Assembly: GCF_006494365.1 (NCBI RefSeq) | Contig: NZ_VHIP01000019.1 | Coordinates: forward strand, 1-60,544 | Length of the DNA: 60,544 nt | Reading direction: 5' to 3' | DNA from: Aestuariibacter sp. GS-14 | GTDB lineage: Bacteria > Pseudomonadota > Gammaproteobacteria > Enterobacterales > Alteromonadaceae | Shown: piece after piece, positions 26,550 to 37,995 of the stretch | Layout: each line of letters begins with the position of its first letter | Position numbering within the stretch: position 1 is the stretch's first letter | Notes under the pieces: model-generated | The model's input: the letters and a program-made list of their open reading frames with translations, nothing else | The model's database searches: none | Told to the model about the DNA's origin: nothing | Made by a program: the position numbers and the translations under genes

Positions 26550-27806
26550 TTACACGCTGCGCTTGAGTCTGGGTAAAATGTACCGTTGTTGATACCACAG
26601 CAGCGGGGCAAAAATCGTAAATAAGCCCAGGGCATAGAGCATTTTAGTGCCTAAACCAACAGCAATGGTGGCACAAAAGATACAGCTTAATGCAACCAGT
26701 GGCTGGTGACGTGCAGACAGTAGCCTTAAGGCCGCCAGCATACTCGCCAGGTAGATCAGCACAAAGACGCCGTTTACCCAGCCAATCAGATCTTCCAGAT
26801 CATGCGCACTGTAGTGGGTGATCACCAGCGTTGCTGTCATTACAACCAATATGCATTGCAATGCGCGTTGCGGAACGCGGTAATTGTTCAATTGCTGAAA
26901 GTAACGTGGCAACACATTGTCGTTGCTCAGACTCCAAATCAGGCGGGATAAACTGGCGGTATACACATTAACTGTTGCCAGGCCACCTGCCACACCCAAT
27001 GCGCCGATGATATAGGCGCCACCATTGCTAAATAACTGGTCGAAAACGCTAACCATACTCAGTGTGTCTGTTTGTGGCGTATCAATGAGTAAATAGGTAC
27101 AACCCAGATAAATCACACCAACTAACAGGGTGCCAGTCATAATAGCGGGTACCAGATCCCGCTTGGGCTCGGCAAAATCCTCAGCCAGATGAGAAATAGC
27201 TTCAATACCCAGGAAGCTCCAGAAGGCAATGCCCATCGCCCCGAGCACCGGCGTCCAGTTTAATGGCGCTTGAAACTGCGCTGTCGTGATGATGTCAGGT
27301 AAAAATGATTTGCCTGCTACCATCGCAATCACCACCAGGGTGATGATCAGAGTGAGCATAAGTTGCAACGTAGCGGAAAACTGAATGCCCCGGTAATTCA
27401 GTAAAAACAACAGCGCAATAATACTAAACTGCACTGGTAGAGCCCATTCTGGTGATAGTCCAAATAAAGTTTCGATAAACCAGTAAGTCATAATAATCGC
27501 AGCTGGCGCACCTATGGGAACGACGAATAAAAACAACAATCCAATGGTTCTGCCGGCTGATTTGCCAAACGCCTTTTCAACAAAATACGCAGGGCCCCCG
27601 GCATGGGGAAAATGCGACGATAACTTAGCAAACACCATGGCAACCGGCAAAATAGCAAGGGTGAGCAGTACCCAGCTTAACATTGCCCAGTCACTGGCGG
27701 TTTCAATGGTCATTTGTGGCAGGATAAATACGCTGGTACCCAGCAAAGTGGTGGTTAGCAGGCCTGCACCTTGCCATCGTCCGATTTTATTTGCGGTGTG
27801 TTGCAT
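26550..27806 (-). CDS. yjeH: YjeH-like APC-family amino-acid exporter
   Basis: A 418-residue inner-membrane protein with about 12 helices of the amino acid-polyamine-organocation superfamily. The N-terminal half has the GAGLLTTTLLGTSVFILP segment, close to the GIGLLSTSLLGTGVFAVP of E. coli YjeH, and the HAGGPAYFVEKAFG segment aligns with YjeH's SAGGVAHFVGMAFG. YjeH exports L-methionine and branched-chain amino acids. It is divergent from an Lrp/AsnC regulator gene across 270 bp, an arrangement in which the Lrp-type protein senses the amino acid and controls the exporter. The gene is convergent with the acetyltransferase gene, 12 bp apart. Confidence 0.82.
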   Translation of the reverse strand: MQHTANKIGRWQGAGLLTTTLLGTSVFILPQMTIETASDWAMLSWVLLTLAILPVAMVFAKLSSHFPHAGGPAYFVEKAFGKSAGRTIGLLFLFVVPIGAPAAIIMTYWFIETLFGLSPEWALPVQFSIIALLFLLNYRGIQFSATLQLMLTLIITLVVIAMVAGKSFLPDIITTAQFQAPLNWTPVLGAMGIAFWSFLGIEAISHLAEDFAEPKRDLVPAIMTGTLLVGVIYLGCTYLLIDTPQTDTLSMVSVFDQLFSNGGAYIIGALGVAGGLATVNVYTASLSRLIWSLSNDNVLPRYFQQLNNYRVPQRALQCILVVMTATLVITHYSAHDLEDLIGWVNGVFVLIYLASMLAALRLLSARHQPLVALSCIFCATIAVGLGTKMLYALGLFTIFAPLLWYQQRYILPRLKRSV

Positions 27807-28076
27807 AATGGTGTTCGATGTCCTGTTTCAGTGAAGTGTCAAAATGTGTACAGTGGTTTTTAGTGTTTTATCGTTATGATTTTAAATTGGTTTTTTATAT
27901 TTTATTGTGAGGCAGACCAGCAAAAACCAAAGCTCAGGTTTTACAATGCATAAAACCATATTGCGTAATATACTGCTTTTTGTTTTTCATTGTGTGTTAA
28001 TTGCCCTGCATTCAGCGGGTTGTTACCGTCATTATGACGGTATAAAGCACATTTACCGTTAAAGTGTTGGAATGCT

Positions 28077-28496
28077 ATGGATAAATTCGATCGTGCAATT
28101 ATCGCACAGCTAAGACAAAACGCACGCGCCAGCGTGTCAGCTATTGCTGATGAAGTGGGGTTGTCGCGCTCAGCGGTAACCGAGCGCATAAAAAAACTGG
28201 AGTCAACCAATGTAATTCGCGGTTATCAGGTGATGTTGTCGGAGTCGCAAAAAGAGGGAGTGGCTGCCTACCTGGAGATTCAGCATAAGCGGGCCAGATG
28301 TGCCGATGTTGTCCCCTATTTCCGGGCGATACCGGAAGTGGTGTCGTGCTACGGGGTTACCGGAGAATGCGACCTCATCGTATTAATTCGGGCCGATACT
28401 ATGCGCCGTTTGCACGAGATCCGAGAGCACATAGATACCATAGATGACATCATTAAAATTAAAACTCATGTGGTGCTGAATCAATGGCTGGGTTAG
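28077..28496 (+). CDS. Lrp/AsnC-family regulator
   Basis: A 139-residue protein with an N-terminal helix-turn-helix (about 1-50; SVSAIADEVGLSRSAVTERIKKLE) and a C-terminal RAM ligand-binding domain (about 65-139; VVSCYGVTGECDLIVLIRA). Family members bind amino acids and form octamers. It is divergent from the YjeH-like exporter and probably controls it. The 270-bp gap between the two is AT-rich and holds no other gene. Confidence 0.93.
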   Translation: MDKFDRAIIAQLRQNARASVSAIADEVGLSRSAVTERIKKLESTNVIRGYQVMLSESQKEGVAAYLEIQHKRARCADVVPYFRAIPEVVSCYGVTGECDLIVLIRADTMRRLHEIREHIDTIDDIIKIKTHVVLNQWLG

Positions 28497-28659
28497 TCGT
28501 TGTCGGTATAATTGACACAATTCACTAATGTCAAAAACGTGATTTTATTAAGCCATTAATAGATAACGCTATTTAAATTATGGTCCGGGATATGCACAAT
28601 TTTTGTACACAATGGCATGTGCTTATTGATGTGAGACAAACAGAGAAGTAGAGGTATGT

Positions 28660-28857
28660 ATGTCTTGTTTAACCCGGGAACTGCAAAAACAATTGGTGCG
28701 TTATGTTCAGCGCAATACCAGAATTGACTCTCGCTGTGATCCTGCCTCAGTGCGCAGTGATCTGATTAGTCAGGGCTTATGCCCGAGCTCGGTAACCGAA
28801 AGCCAAATGCGACAAATACTTGTAGCAGCTGGTGTAAAGCAAACCCTGCCTAATTAA
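28660..28857 (+). CDS. Small hypothetical protein (65 aa)
   Basis: A 65-residue ORF with AGAGG 7 bp before the ATG and a strong terminator right at its end, so it looks real and monocistronic. It is basic, predicted helical, and has cysteines at 3, 26 and 41. No family is recognised. The SxQMRQILVAAGV segment looks like a short helix-turn-helix but that is weak. It follows the Lrp gene by 163 bp. Confidence 0.65.
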   Translation: MSCLTRELQKQLVRYVQRNTRIDSRCDPASVRSDLISQGLCPSSVTESQMRQILVAAGVKQTLPN

Positions 28858-28886
28858 AAAAGGCGGCGCATAATGCGCCGCCTTTT
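28858..28886. terminator. Strong bidirectional terminator
   Basis: A perfect 13-bp stem AAAAGGCGGCGCA / TGCGCCGCCTTTT (28858-28870, 28874-28886) with loop TAA. The A and T ends supply U-tracts on both strands, so it can end the small plus-strand gene and the minus-strand catalase-peroxidase gene. Confidence 0.92.
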
Positions 28887-28903
28887 AGCATCACAAGCCC
28901 GAT

Positions 28904-31222
<2,319 letters not shown>

Positions 31223-31332
31223 TTAAAAAATCAGATTCAGTTGATTGGAAAAACCAAATCAGAGTGCAAGTTAATTTAATTCAATTAGTTGTGTGATTTT
31301 TTGGCTAATTTATTACGTGTTTTCTGAAACAG

Positions 31333-31358
31333 AAAAACCGGCAAAAAACCGGCTTTTT
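31333..31358 (-). terminator. Probable terminator after the trehalase gene
   Basis: On the minus strand AAAAA-G-CCGG-TTTTTTG-CCGG-TTTTT can form a 9-bp stem with one bulged G, ending in a U-tract. It lies 41 bp past the trehalase stop codon and would end the MFS-trehalase transcript. The stem is weak, hence modest confidence. Confidence 0.5.
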
Positions 31359-31399
31359 ATCTTTCTTATTCAAATGCATTAGTACAATTTATTTTCATT

Positions 31400-32926
31400 T
31401 TATTTACATTGTGACTGACTATTCATCATGCATTCGAAATCCTGATAAACCCCATTGGACCAGCCAAATCCCAATTGCACTTCATACTCGCCGCCGCCGA
31501 CTGCGCTGGCGGGATTCACTACATTATACTTTTCCAGGATTACGCCATGTGAAGCAAAGTGCGCTGCCATAAGAGAATTCCAACGCTGCATGATAAGCTG
31601 AGCAAGATCGTTATAGCCATACTGCATCAGCCCCTTTACGGCGAACCACTGGAGCGGTGCCCAGCCATTGGGTGAATCCCATTGCTGGCTGGTGGTGTTC
31701 ACTGTAGTAACGAGTCCACCCTCGCAGAGAAAGCGGGCATAAAGCATGTCGGCAACCTGTCTGGCTTGCTCCGCTGTGGCGATGCCGACAAACAATGGCA
31801 TGACGCCAGCAAGCGACAGTACGCTGGTTTGTTGCCTGGAGGGAAAGTGATAGTCCATAAAATAACCACGTGAAGCCGACCAGCAATACTGGTGTATGGC
31901 TTCAGCCCGGATTTGAGCTGAGCGACTGTATTGAATCGCAACATCGCCCGTAGTGTTGTTCGCTAAGGTTCGTTCCAGCTGGTACAGCAAACAATTTAAG
32001 TCTACCGGAATGATGTCGCAGGTTCGGATTGTCGATAGCGACTGTGGATCGCTTAACCAGCGCGAACTGAAGTCCCAACCTGACTCGCATGCGGCGCGAA
32101 TATGCTGGAAGAATAACCCTTTGTCTTGGTCAGAAAAATCTTCTGCTAAGTGGCTGTCTTCGCGATAGCTTTCTGGTCTGGGAGTTGTGCTGGTATCAAA
32201 ATAGCGATTCAGTATAGTCCCATTGTCTATTTGTACCGTGCGAAGGGTCGCTTCACCGTTAGCACCTGTCTCTTGCTGCATCCAAAAGCGGTACTCGTGC
32301 TCGAGACCTGCACATAAATCGGCCTGTAGCTGGTTATCGGCATTGTTGGCAAACCGACTCATTAACGCCAGTACCGGGGGCTGACTGCGCGTTGCGTAAT
32401 ACAGCCTGTTGCCGTTGGGTATGCAGCCAAGCTCAGATTGAATATATAGAAAGTTTTTGATCAGATGATGTACAAGTTCTGTTTTACCGCTGTGCGCCAA
32501 TCCCAGCGCTGAGAAAAACGTATCCCAATAGTAAATTTCACGGAATCTTCCACCCGGCACAATGTAAGGGTGGGGAAGCGAAATCAGGCTATAGTCATTG
32601 CCGGCATCAGCCGGTTTGGTTAGCACGTCCCACATACGCACAATGTAGTCGCTTATACATGAGGGTGTGTCGCCGCCTAGTTTCATATTGACTGACGTAG
32701 GAAGTGTAAAGTTAGCACTCACAAACTCAATCAATGAAAAGTCGGGCTGCGCTCGCAATGCCAGATAGTCCGAAAGAATAGTAGCAATCGGTTTAATCGG
32801 GGTAGCATCAGCAAATGTCTTGCTGTCTGGGAATATCCCGGCGCATTGTACGTCAATAAACAACGGGCTATCGAAAAACGCCATGACTTCTTGCCAATGA
32901 CGGTTTGGGGTAGCGGGGCTCGACAT
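31400..32926 (-). CDS. treF: Alpha,alpha-trehalase, cytoplasmic (GH37)
   Basis: A 508-residue glycoside hydrolase family 37 enzyme without a signal peptide. Trehalase signature 1 is PGGRFREIYYWDTF (124-137) and signature 2 is QWDSPNGWAP (415-424). The likely catalytic acid lies in ESGWDFSSRW and the base in GGGEYEVQLGFGWSNG. It hydrolyses trehalose to two glucose units in the cytosol. The gene starts 9 bp after the stop of an MFS transporter and shares its LacI-type operator, so uptake and cleavage are co-controlled. The symbol treF is given for the cytoplasmic type. Confidence 0.93.
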   Translation of the reverse strand: MSSPATPNRHWQEVMAFFDSPLFIDVQCAGIFPDSKTFADATPIKPIATILSDYLALRAQPDFSLIEFVSANFTLPTSVNMKLGGDTPSCISDYIVRMWDVLTKPADAGNDYSLISLPHPYIVPGGRFREIYYWDTFFSALGLAHSGKTELVHHLIKNFLYIQSELGCIPNGNRLYYATRSQPPVLALMSRFANNADNQLQADLCAGLEHEYRFWMQQETGANGEATLRTVQIDNGTILNRYFDTSTTPRPESYREDSHLAEDFSDQDKGLFFQHIRAACESGWDFSSRWLSDPQSLSTIRTCDIIPVDLNCLLYQLERTLANNTTGDVAIQYSRSAQIRAEAIHQYCWSASRGYFMDYHFPSRQQTSVLSLAGVMPLFVGIATAEQARQVADMLYARFLCEGGLVTTVNTTSQQWDSPNGWAPLQWFAVKGLMQYGYNDLAQLIMQRWNSLMAAHFASHGVILEKYNVVNPASAVGGGEYEVQLGFGWSNGVYQDFECMMNSQSQCK

Positions 32927-32935
32927 GAAAAACCT

Positions 32936-34168
32936 CTAAACCTGAGAGAAACGTTGAGTTGCGCGATGGAATTGAAACAGCGCCAACAATAAGCCGGATA
33001 ACGGCACCAGTGCGAGATAGAAGGCAACCTGCCCACTGAATGCGGCAAATACACTACCCGTGATAATTGAGCCAGTGGTGCCACCCAATGCGGAAAATAC
33101 CACTATTAGCCCAGTCATAGGCGCATGCTGGTGCTTGGGCAGAGAGCTAAGCATGACAGAATTTAACACCGGATAGATAGGCGCCATCAGCAGGCCAATT
33201 AACGGGAAAAGGTAACCTGCCAATGGAATGTCTAACAGGCCTTGCACACTGTTTTCTTGTACTGGTTGGGCTAACGGCAGGCTTACGCAAATCAGTATTG
33301 CCATGGCGATGAGACAGCCGTTTAAAAAAGGATACCAGTGGAGTTTGCGAAGCACGGCGCCCGCAGATAAGCGTCCTACTGCCAGTGCAATGGCAAATAC
33401 ACTGGTAAGCTGAATACTGATATTCACGGGTAAACCAATCACTTCGCGGTTAAATGTGGGTAACCAGGAACCGATCCCCTGTTCTATGAGAACGTATAAA
33501 AATACCGAAATCACAAAGATGAGTACCAGCGGCTGATACGTTAGTTTCAGGGTAGTAATAAAGTCTTGCCACGCTCCCGCTTTTAGCGGTGGAAGGGCGG
33601 GCTTTTCAATCGGCGCCAGCCATACTATTAGTGCAACCAATCCACCTAGTGCGGCTAAGGGGTAGTACACGTTCAACCAGCCCAGATCGCTGGGGTTTTG
33701 ATGATCGATAAAGGCGGCAAACACCCAATAGCCACTCAATACACCCAGCATAAAAATGCCTTCTACCACATTCATGATCGATGAGTGGGCACGAGTGTCA
33801 GGGGCAAGCTGGCCAATAATCGCGTACACCGACACTTTAACCAGCGCAAAGCTGGTACCTACGCATGCAAATAGCAGTTTTATCATCCAGAAATCGGGTA
33901 TGGATGGGGTAGCAGCGCAAGCGAGTGTAACTAAAAATAAACCGGTGAGTAATGCCGCCTTGTAGCCCACTCTGGGAATAAACGAGGCGACAAGAAAAGA
34001 GACAAAGGCAATGGATAAATCCTTAAAGCCTTCCAGTGTACTGGCATCGGGCTTGGATATATCGAAACTGTTGATAGATTGCAGGATCACAGTGCCTACG
34101 CTGTTCAGCAGAATGGCAAACAAAAAGTAACTCGCAGCAATGGCGGCAAACACAAGAAATCGCGGCAT
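32936..34168 (-). CDS. MFS sugar transporter, probable trehalose importer
   Basis: About 410 residues from the ATG at 34168 (MPRFLVFAAI). A longer frame to 34261 would run through the operator palindrome at 34221-34240 and is rejected. Twelve hydrophobic helices of the major facilitator superfamily are present, with a FucP/sugar-symporter-like layout and an internal duplication near 195-215 (APIEKPALPPLK loop). It is co-transcribed with trehalase (9-bp gap) and controlled by the adjacent LacI-type repressor, so import of trehalose across the inner membrane is the likely job. Confidence 0.85.
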   Translation of the reverse strand: MPRFLVFAAIAASYFLFAILLNSVGTVILQSINSFDISKPDASTLEGFKDLSIAFVSFLVASFIPRVGYKAALLTGLFLVTLACAATPSIPDFWMIKLLFACVGTSFALVKVSVYAIIGQLAPDTRAHSSIMNVVEGIFMLGVLSGYWVFAAFIDHQNPSDLGWLNVYYPLAALGGLVALIVWLAPIEKPALPPLKAGAWQDFITTLKLTYQPLVLIFVISVFLYVLIEQGIGSWLPTFNREVIGLPVNISIQLTSVFAIALAVGRLSAGAVLRKLHWYPFLNGCLIAMAILICVSLPLAQPVQENSVQGLLDIPLAGYLFPLIGLLMAPIYPVLNSVMLSSLPKHQHAPMTGLIVVFSALGGTTGSIITGSVFAAFSGQVAFYLALVPLSGLLLALFQFHRATQRFSQV

Positions 34169-34220
34169 CTGTAAATACTCTGTTAATACATTTTGGCGAA
34201 GTCTAGCCTTAGCAATACAA

Positions 34221-34240
34221 AAATGCAAACGTTTGCATTT
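34221..34240. promoter_or_regulatory. LacI-family operator of the MFS-trehalase operon
   Basis: A perfect 20-bp palindrome with core TGCAAACGTTTGCA (34224-34237) and flanking A/T symmetry, 53-72 bp before the transporter start codon. The same 14-bp core recurs upstream of the TonB receptor gene at 35476-35489. The centre CG flanked by symmetric arms is the LacI/GalR operator form. Confidence 0.88.
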
Positions 34241-34278
34241 CGTGTTACTAAGATTCACCATTGTTTACTGGTATATAA

Positions 34279-35292
34279 CTAGCTGGACAATCTCTTAACC
34301 AAATAGGTTTCAACCACTTGAGATGATACGGGTTGTTGATTCACCTGACACAGCAGTTGTTCCACCATCAGGTGTGCTGCCATCGTCACATTCTGATGTA
34401 CGGTTGTGAGCGCCGGATGCATAAGTTCAGCAAGCATAATGTCATCATAGCCGACAATTTTCACATCGCCAGGAATACCGACATAGCGTTCCTTCAATGC
34501 TTTTATGGCACCAAATGCCACCATGTCGCTTACGCAAATTAAGCCGTCGAAGTACAGACCATGCTGTTTAATTGCGTCATTAATACACGCATGAGCGGCA
34601 GTAGAGGTAATATCAATGGGTTTGGTAAATGACGGATCGACGGTTAACCCTGCATCGCGATGCGCGTTTACATAGCCTTTATGGCGTTGTTCCATCTCTG
34701 CGTGACCGGGATCGCCCAGAAAAAGAATGTGTTTACTACCGCGCTCAATCAGGTGTTTGGTGGCCATGTAGCCACCAGCGTAGTTGTCGCCCCCAATGAT
34801 AGGATAGTTGGCCGGCGTATGGGGCTCTCCCCACACTACAATAGGGACCTGTGCCTCTGCAGCCTTGTCTATTTTAACGGTACTTTTTCCCTGACCAACC
34901 ACAATGATGCCATCAGCCCGCTGGCTGGACACAAAATAGCTGGCCCAATCATCGCTGGCCATAAACGAGTTCGACAACAGCATTTCATAACCGGCGGCGT
35001 TCAGTGCTTTATTCAATTCACCCACAATTTTTAGCAGAAAGGGGTCCGATACGCTTTGTTCTGTGTGATCGATCAGGTTCAGGATCACTGCAATTACATG
35101 GGTTTTTTGGGTACGCAAACGACTGGCAGCGGCGTTTACGCTAAAGTTGTGTTCACTGGCGAGCGCCTGAATGCGAGCTCTGGTTTCTTCCTTAATTAAC
35201 GGATTGTCTTTTAACGCACGGGATGCGGTTGAGGTGGAAACGCCCGCCAGCTCGGCCAACTTGGCCAGGGTTAATTTGCTATCTGTTTTCAA
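34279..35292 (-). CDS. LacI-family repressor of the trehalose regulon
   Basis: A 337-residue regulator. The N-terminal helix-turn-helix and hinge are at about 8-60 (LAKLAELAGVSTSTASRALKD), followed by a periplasmic-binding-protein-like sugar domain (about 65-335; PIIGGDNYAGGYMATKHLIERG, GLICVSDMVAFGAIKAL). It lies between the operon it should control (MFS, trehalase) and the divergent TonB receptor gene. Identical operator cores flank it on both sides, which supports a local regulator that responds to trehalose or a derived sugar. Confidence 0.93.
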   Translation of the reverse strand: MKTDSKLTLAKLAELAGVSTSTASRALKDNPLIKEETRARIQALASEHNFSVNAAASRLRTQKTHVIAVILNLIDHTEQSVSDPFLLKIVGELNKALNAAGYEMLLSNSFMASDDWASYFVSSQRADGIIVVGQGKSTVKIDKAAEAQVPIVVWGEPHTPANYPIIGGDNYAGGYMATKHLIERGSKHILFLGDPGHAEMEQRHKGYVNAHRDAGLTVDPSFTKPIDITSTAAHACINDAIKQHGLYFDGLICVSDMVAFGAIKALKERYVGIPGDVKIVGYDDIMLAELMHPALTTVHQNVTMAAHLMVEQLLCQVNQQPVSSQVVETYLVKRLSS

Positions 35293-35366
35293 TGGTATGG
35301 ATGCTCAAAATACCTTTTTATTCACTATAACGTGAATTGAGCAAATTGACACCCTGAAGTCCCCAA

Positions 35367-35431
35367 ACCATGCACTCCTCGTAGCGTTGGCGCTTTTATG
35401 CTGAGCGTCTGGCAGGAGTACACCATGGTTT
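35367..35431. other. Structured palindromic element with a short leader ORF
   Basis: AAACCATG-C-ACTCCT (35367-35381) pairs with AGGAGT-ACAC-CATGGTTT (35414-35431) as 14 bp with a small internal loop. A shorter stem sits inside. The right arm contains CAGGAG and an ATG at 35425 that opens an 8-codon frame ending in TAA at 35451. This CAGGAG-x-ACACCATG start closely copies the true receptor start at 35581-35595. It could be a leftover of a duplicated start region or a leader peptide. Evidence is structural only. Confidence 0.35.
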
Positions 35432-35452
35432 ACGATTCCGGAAATGCTTAAT

Positions 35453-35489
35453 TGCAATCGTTTGCATTTTATTATTGCAAACGTTTGCA
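35453..35489. promoter_or_regulatory. Pair of LacI-type operators before the trehalose TonB receptor
   Basis: Site 1, TGCAATCGTTTGCA (35453-35466), has one mismatch to symmetry. Site 2, TGCAAACGTTTGCA (35476-35489), is perfect and identical to the core at 34224-34237. Their centres are 23 bp apart, about two helical turns, and they lie 104-140 bp before the receptor start codon. This fits cooperative binding of the adjacent LacI-type protein. Confidence 0.88.
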
Positions 35490-35592
35490 TTGTGATCTAT
35501 TTTGACGTCTATACCGCACTTTGTGACAAAAAATTAACCAAATAACTGGTCGCGGTTAACAACTAATTTTGACTATCGTTCAGGAGCACACC

Positions 35593-37851
35593 ATGAAAAC
35601 AGGTTTTTCAAAATGCGTGTTAGCCAGCGCGGTTGCCTTTGCTTTTGCAGGGCATTCAGCGGTTGCACAAGAAGCCAAAAACACCCCGTCAGCAGGTGAT
35701 GACACAGAAATCATCGTTGTTAGTGGTACGCCGGGTGGCGCGGGGATCAGAAAAATTGATGCCAGCTTTGCGGTAACGAATATCGACGCCAGCGACATTG
35801 AAAAACTTGCGCCTAAATCTACCGCTGATTTGTTTAAAGCCATTCCAGGGATTTGGGTTGAAAGCTCTGGTGGTGAGTCGGGCGCAAACGTATTTGTACG
35901 CGGATTCCCCGGCGGTGGTGATGCACCATTCTTAACCTTATCTTTGCAGGGATCGCCTGTGTATCCGGCTCCAACGCTGTCGTTCCTGGAAAACACGCAG
36001 CTATTTCGTATCGACGAAACCATTGAAATGGTGGAAGGGTTACGCGGTGGTCCAAACCCGGTAGTGAGCAATGGTCAGCCTGGGTTAACGACCAACTTCC
36101 GTTTAAAACGCGGCGGCGAGAGCACTGAGGCGCTGGCTAAGTACACGGTGTCAGATTACGGGCTGAACCGGGTAGACCTGGTGTTGAGCGGTGCGTTGGA
36201 TGATGATCTTTATTACATGATCGGTGGTTACGTAAAGAGTTCTCCGGGGATCCGCGATGCGGGTTTTCGCTCTGAGCAGGGTAATCAATTCACCATTAAC
36301 CTCACCAAGGTTTTCGAAAATGGCGAGTTGAATCTGTACACACGTCAAACTGACGATCACGGCACCTGGTACCTGCCGACACCACTGAATGTGGACGGCA
36401 TTGATGCGGGTTATACACAAATTGGCCCGATGAACCGTCAGGCTACCATTACTTATGGGCCAGACAATACCGAAGAGTCTTTCGATTTCGCTAACGGCCG
36501 GGGTTGGGACGGCCACGTGAGCGGCGGAAGTCTGAAGCTGAATTTAGCAGACGGCTGGCGTGTGGTTGACCGCTTCTCCATTACTGATGGCAACGCCAAT
36601 ACTTTTGGTTTGGTGCCTAATGGTTCTGCAACAACGGTTGCTGACGTTACTGATGCAGTAGTAACTGGTGCCGTAACCGGCGCAACTTATGGCGGTAATA
36701 CGCCGATTCAGCAAATTGGCCGCTGGGTAGTACTGAAAGACATTTTTGCTTTTACCAATGATGTTGCCGTTTCCAAGAGCTGGGACAACTTCGATACCGC
36801 CTTTGGTTTATATACCGCTACTACAGAAGCCAAAGACTGGTGGAGCCTGGGTAATCATGCCTATCACGTATTGCAACCCGGCGGTGAAATGCTAGCAGGG
36901 ATCGACTGTAATACAGCACCGGAAGGCTGCGGCTGGAACTACGACATCAACTCTGCAGGTGACGCACAAACTACTGCCTTTTACGGCACGCTGTCTTACT
37001 ACGGTATTGACAACCTGATCATCGACGCCGGTATTCGTCGCGAGCAGCACGAAGTTAACTACTCTGTTGACGAAGGTTTGGACGGTGTGGTTACTAAGGC
37101 CGTTCAATACGACGAAAGCAAAACGTCCTGGACGTTCGGTGCGAACTACGCACTTGATGACTTCAGTGGTGTGTTTGTACGCGTAAACCGCGGTTACAAA
37201 ATGCCTTACTTTGACGACTTCCGTGATAACTGGGGTGCGTACACCGGCGGCGACGAGCTGATCAAAGAAGTTACTCAGGGCGAAGTGGGTTACAAGTATA
37301 TGAATGACGAATTGCAATTCTTTGCAACGTTGTTTGCAAACCGGGTGAAAGGCGACACCTTTGTTCGTCAGCCCGGCGCACCAGCGGAAATACTGACCAA
37401 CGAGGCAATGGGTATTGAACTGGATGGTAATTATGAGCATGACTCAGGCTTTAGTCTGAATCTGAATGCCACTGTGCAGGACACAGAAATTACCGCCAGC
37501 GCGTCGAATCAGGGCAATGAAGCGCAACGTCAGCCTGGCTGGCAGGTACGTATGACGCCATCTTACGAGTTTGAGGTGAGCGAGATGTACGCCAATGTGT
37601 ATGCCACAATAACGGCCGTTGACGACCGCTTTGGCAACAACGAAAACACCGTTGTTCTGCCTGGTTATGAAAAAGTGGACTTTGGTGTCATGTTGGAGCC
37701 AACAGATAAACTAAAACTACAACTATCGGTAGATAACGTAACGGACGAGCAAGGCATTACGGAAGGTGACCCACGTAACGCTGATGCACCCAACGGCCGT
37801 TATATTCTGCCTCGCAGTGTGAAGTTCAGCATCTCATACGCGCTGTACTAA
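35593..37851 (+). CDS. TonB-dependent receptor, probable trehalose uptake
   Basis: 752 residues from the ATG at 35593, which has CAGGAG 6 bp upstream. An earlier in-frame ATG at 35569 has none. A Sec signal (about 1-26, ending AVAQ) precedes a TonB-box-like TEIIVVSGTP, a plug (about 45-170; VFVRGFPGGGDAPFLTL, MVEGLRGGPNPVVSNGQPG) and a barrel ending in Ser-Ile-Ser-Tyr-Ala-Leu-Tyr. Two LacI operators upstream and the linked trehalase/MFS genes point to trehalose or a related glucoside as ligand. A terminator closes the gene. Confidence 0.92.
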   Translation: MKTGFSKCVLASAVAFAFAGHSAVAQEAKNTPSAGDDTEIIVVSGTPGGAGIRKIDASFAVTNIDASDIEKLAPKSTADLFKAIPGIWVESSGGESGANVFVRGFPGGGDAPFLTLSLQGSPVYPAPTLSFLENTQLFRIDETIEMVEGLRGGPNPVVSNGQPGLTTNFRLKRGGESTEALAKYTVSDYGLNRVDLVLSGALDDDLYYMIGGYVKSSPGIRDAGFRSEQGNQFTINLTKVFENGELNLYTRQTDDHGTWYLPTPLNVDGIDAGYTQIGPMNRQATITYGPDNTEESFDFANGRGWDGHVSGGSLKLNLADGWRVVDRFSITDGNANTFGLVPNGSATTVADVTDAVVTGAVTGATYGGNTPIQQIGRWVVLKDIFAFTNDVAVSKSWDNFDTAFGLYTATTEAKDWWSLGNHAYHVLQPGGEMLAGIDCNTAPEGCGWNYDINSAGDAQTTAFYGTLSYYGIDNLIIDAGIRREQHEVNYSVDEGLDGVVTKAVQYDESKTSWTFGANYALDDFSGVFVRVNRGYKMPYFDDFRDNWGAYTGGDELIKEVTQGEVGYKYMNDELQFFATLFANRVKGDTFVRQPGAPAEILTNEAMGIELDGNYEHDSGFSLNLNATVQDTEITASASNQGNEAQRQPGWQVRMTPSYEFEVSEMYANVYATITAVDDRFGNNENTVVLPGYEKVDFGVMLEPTDKLKLQLSVDNVTDEQGITEGDPRNADAPNGRYILPRSVKFSISYALY

Positions 37852-37881
37852 GCTGATTTCTGTTTCCAAAGACACATTTGT

Positions 37882-37906
37882 AGCCCGGGTTCGCCCGGGC
37901 TTTTTT
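37882..37906 (+). terminator. Rho-independent terminator after the TonB receptor
   Basis: An 8-bp stem AGCCCGGG / CCCGGGCT (37882-37889, 37894-37901) with a TTCG tetraloop is followed by a run of T. This is a clear intrinsic terminator 30 bp past the stop codon. Confidence 0.93.
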
Positions 37907-37995
37907 ACATTTCCACGCCGTATCATTCGTACGATAAACGTTAACTTCATGATATGCTTACCGGATTCACGCTTCTGAAGAACTTATAACACGCA

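Noticed and set aside
34169-34261. N-terminal extension of the MFS transporter
   Set aside because: It would translate through the LacI operator palindrome and is not needed for the first membrane helix.
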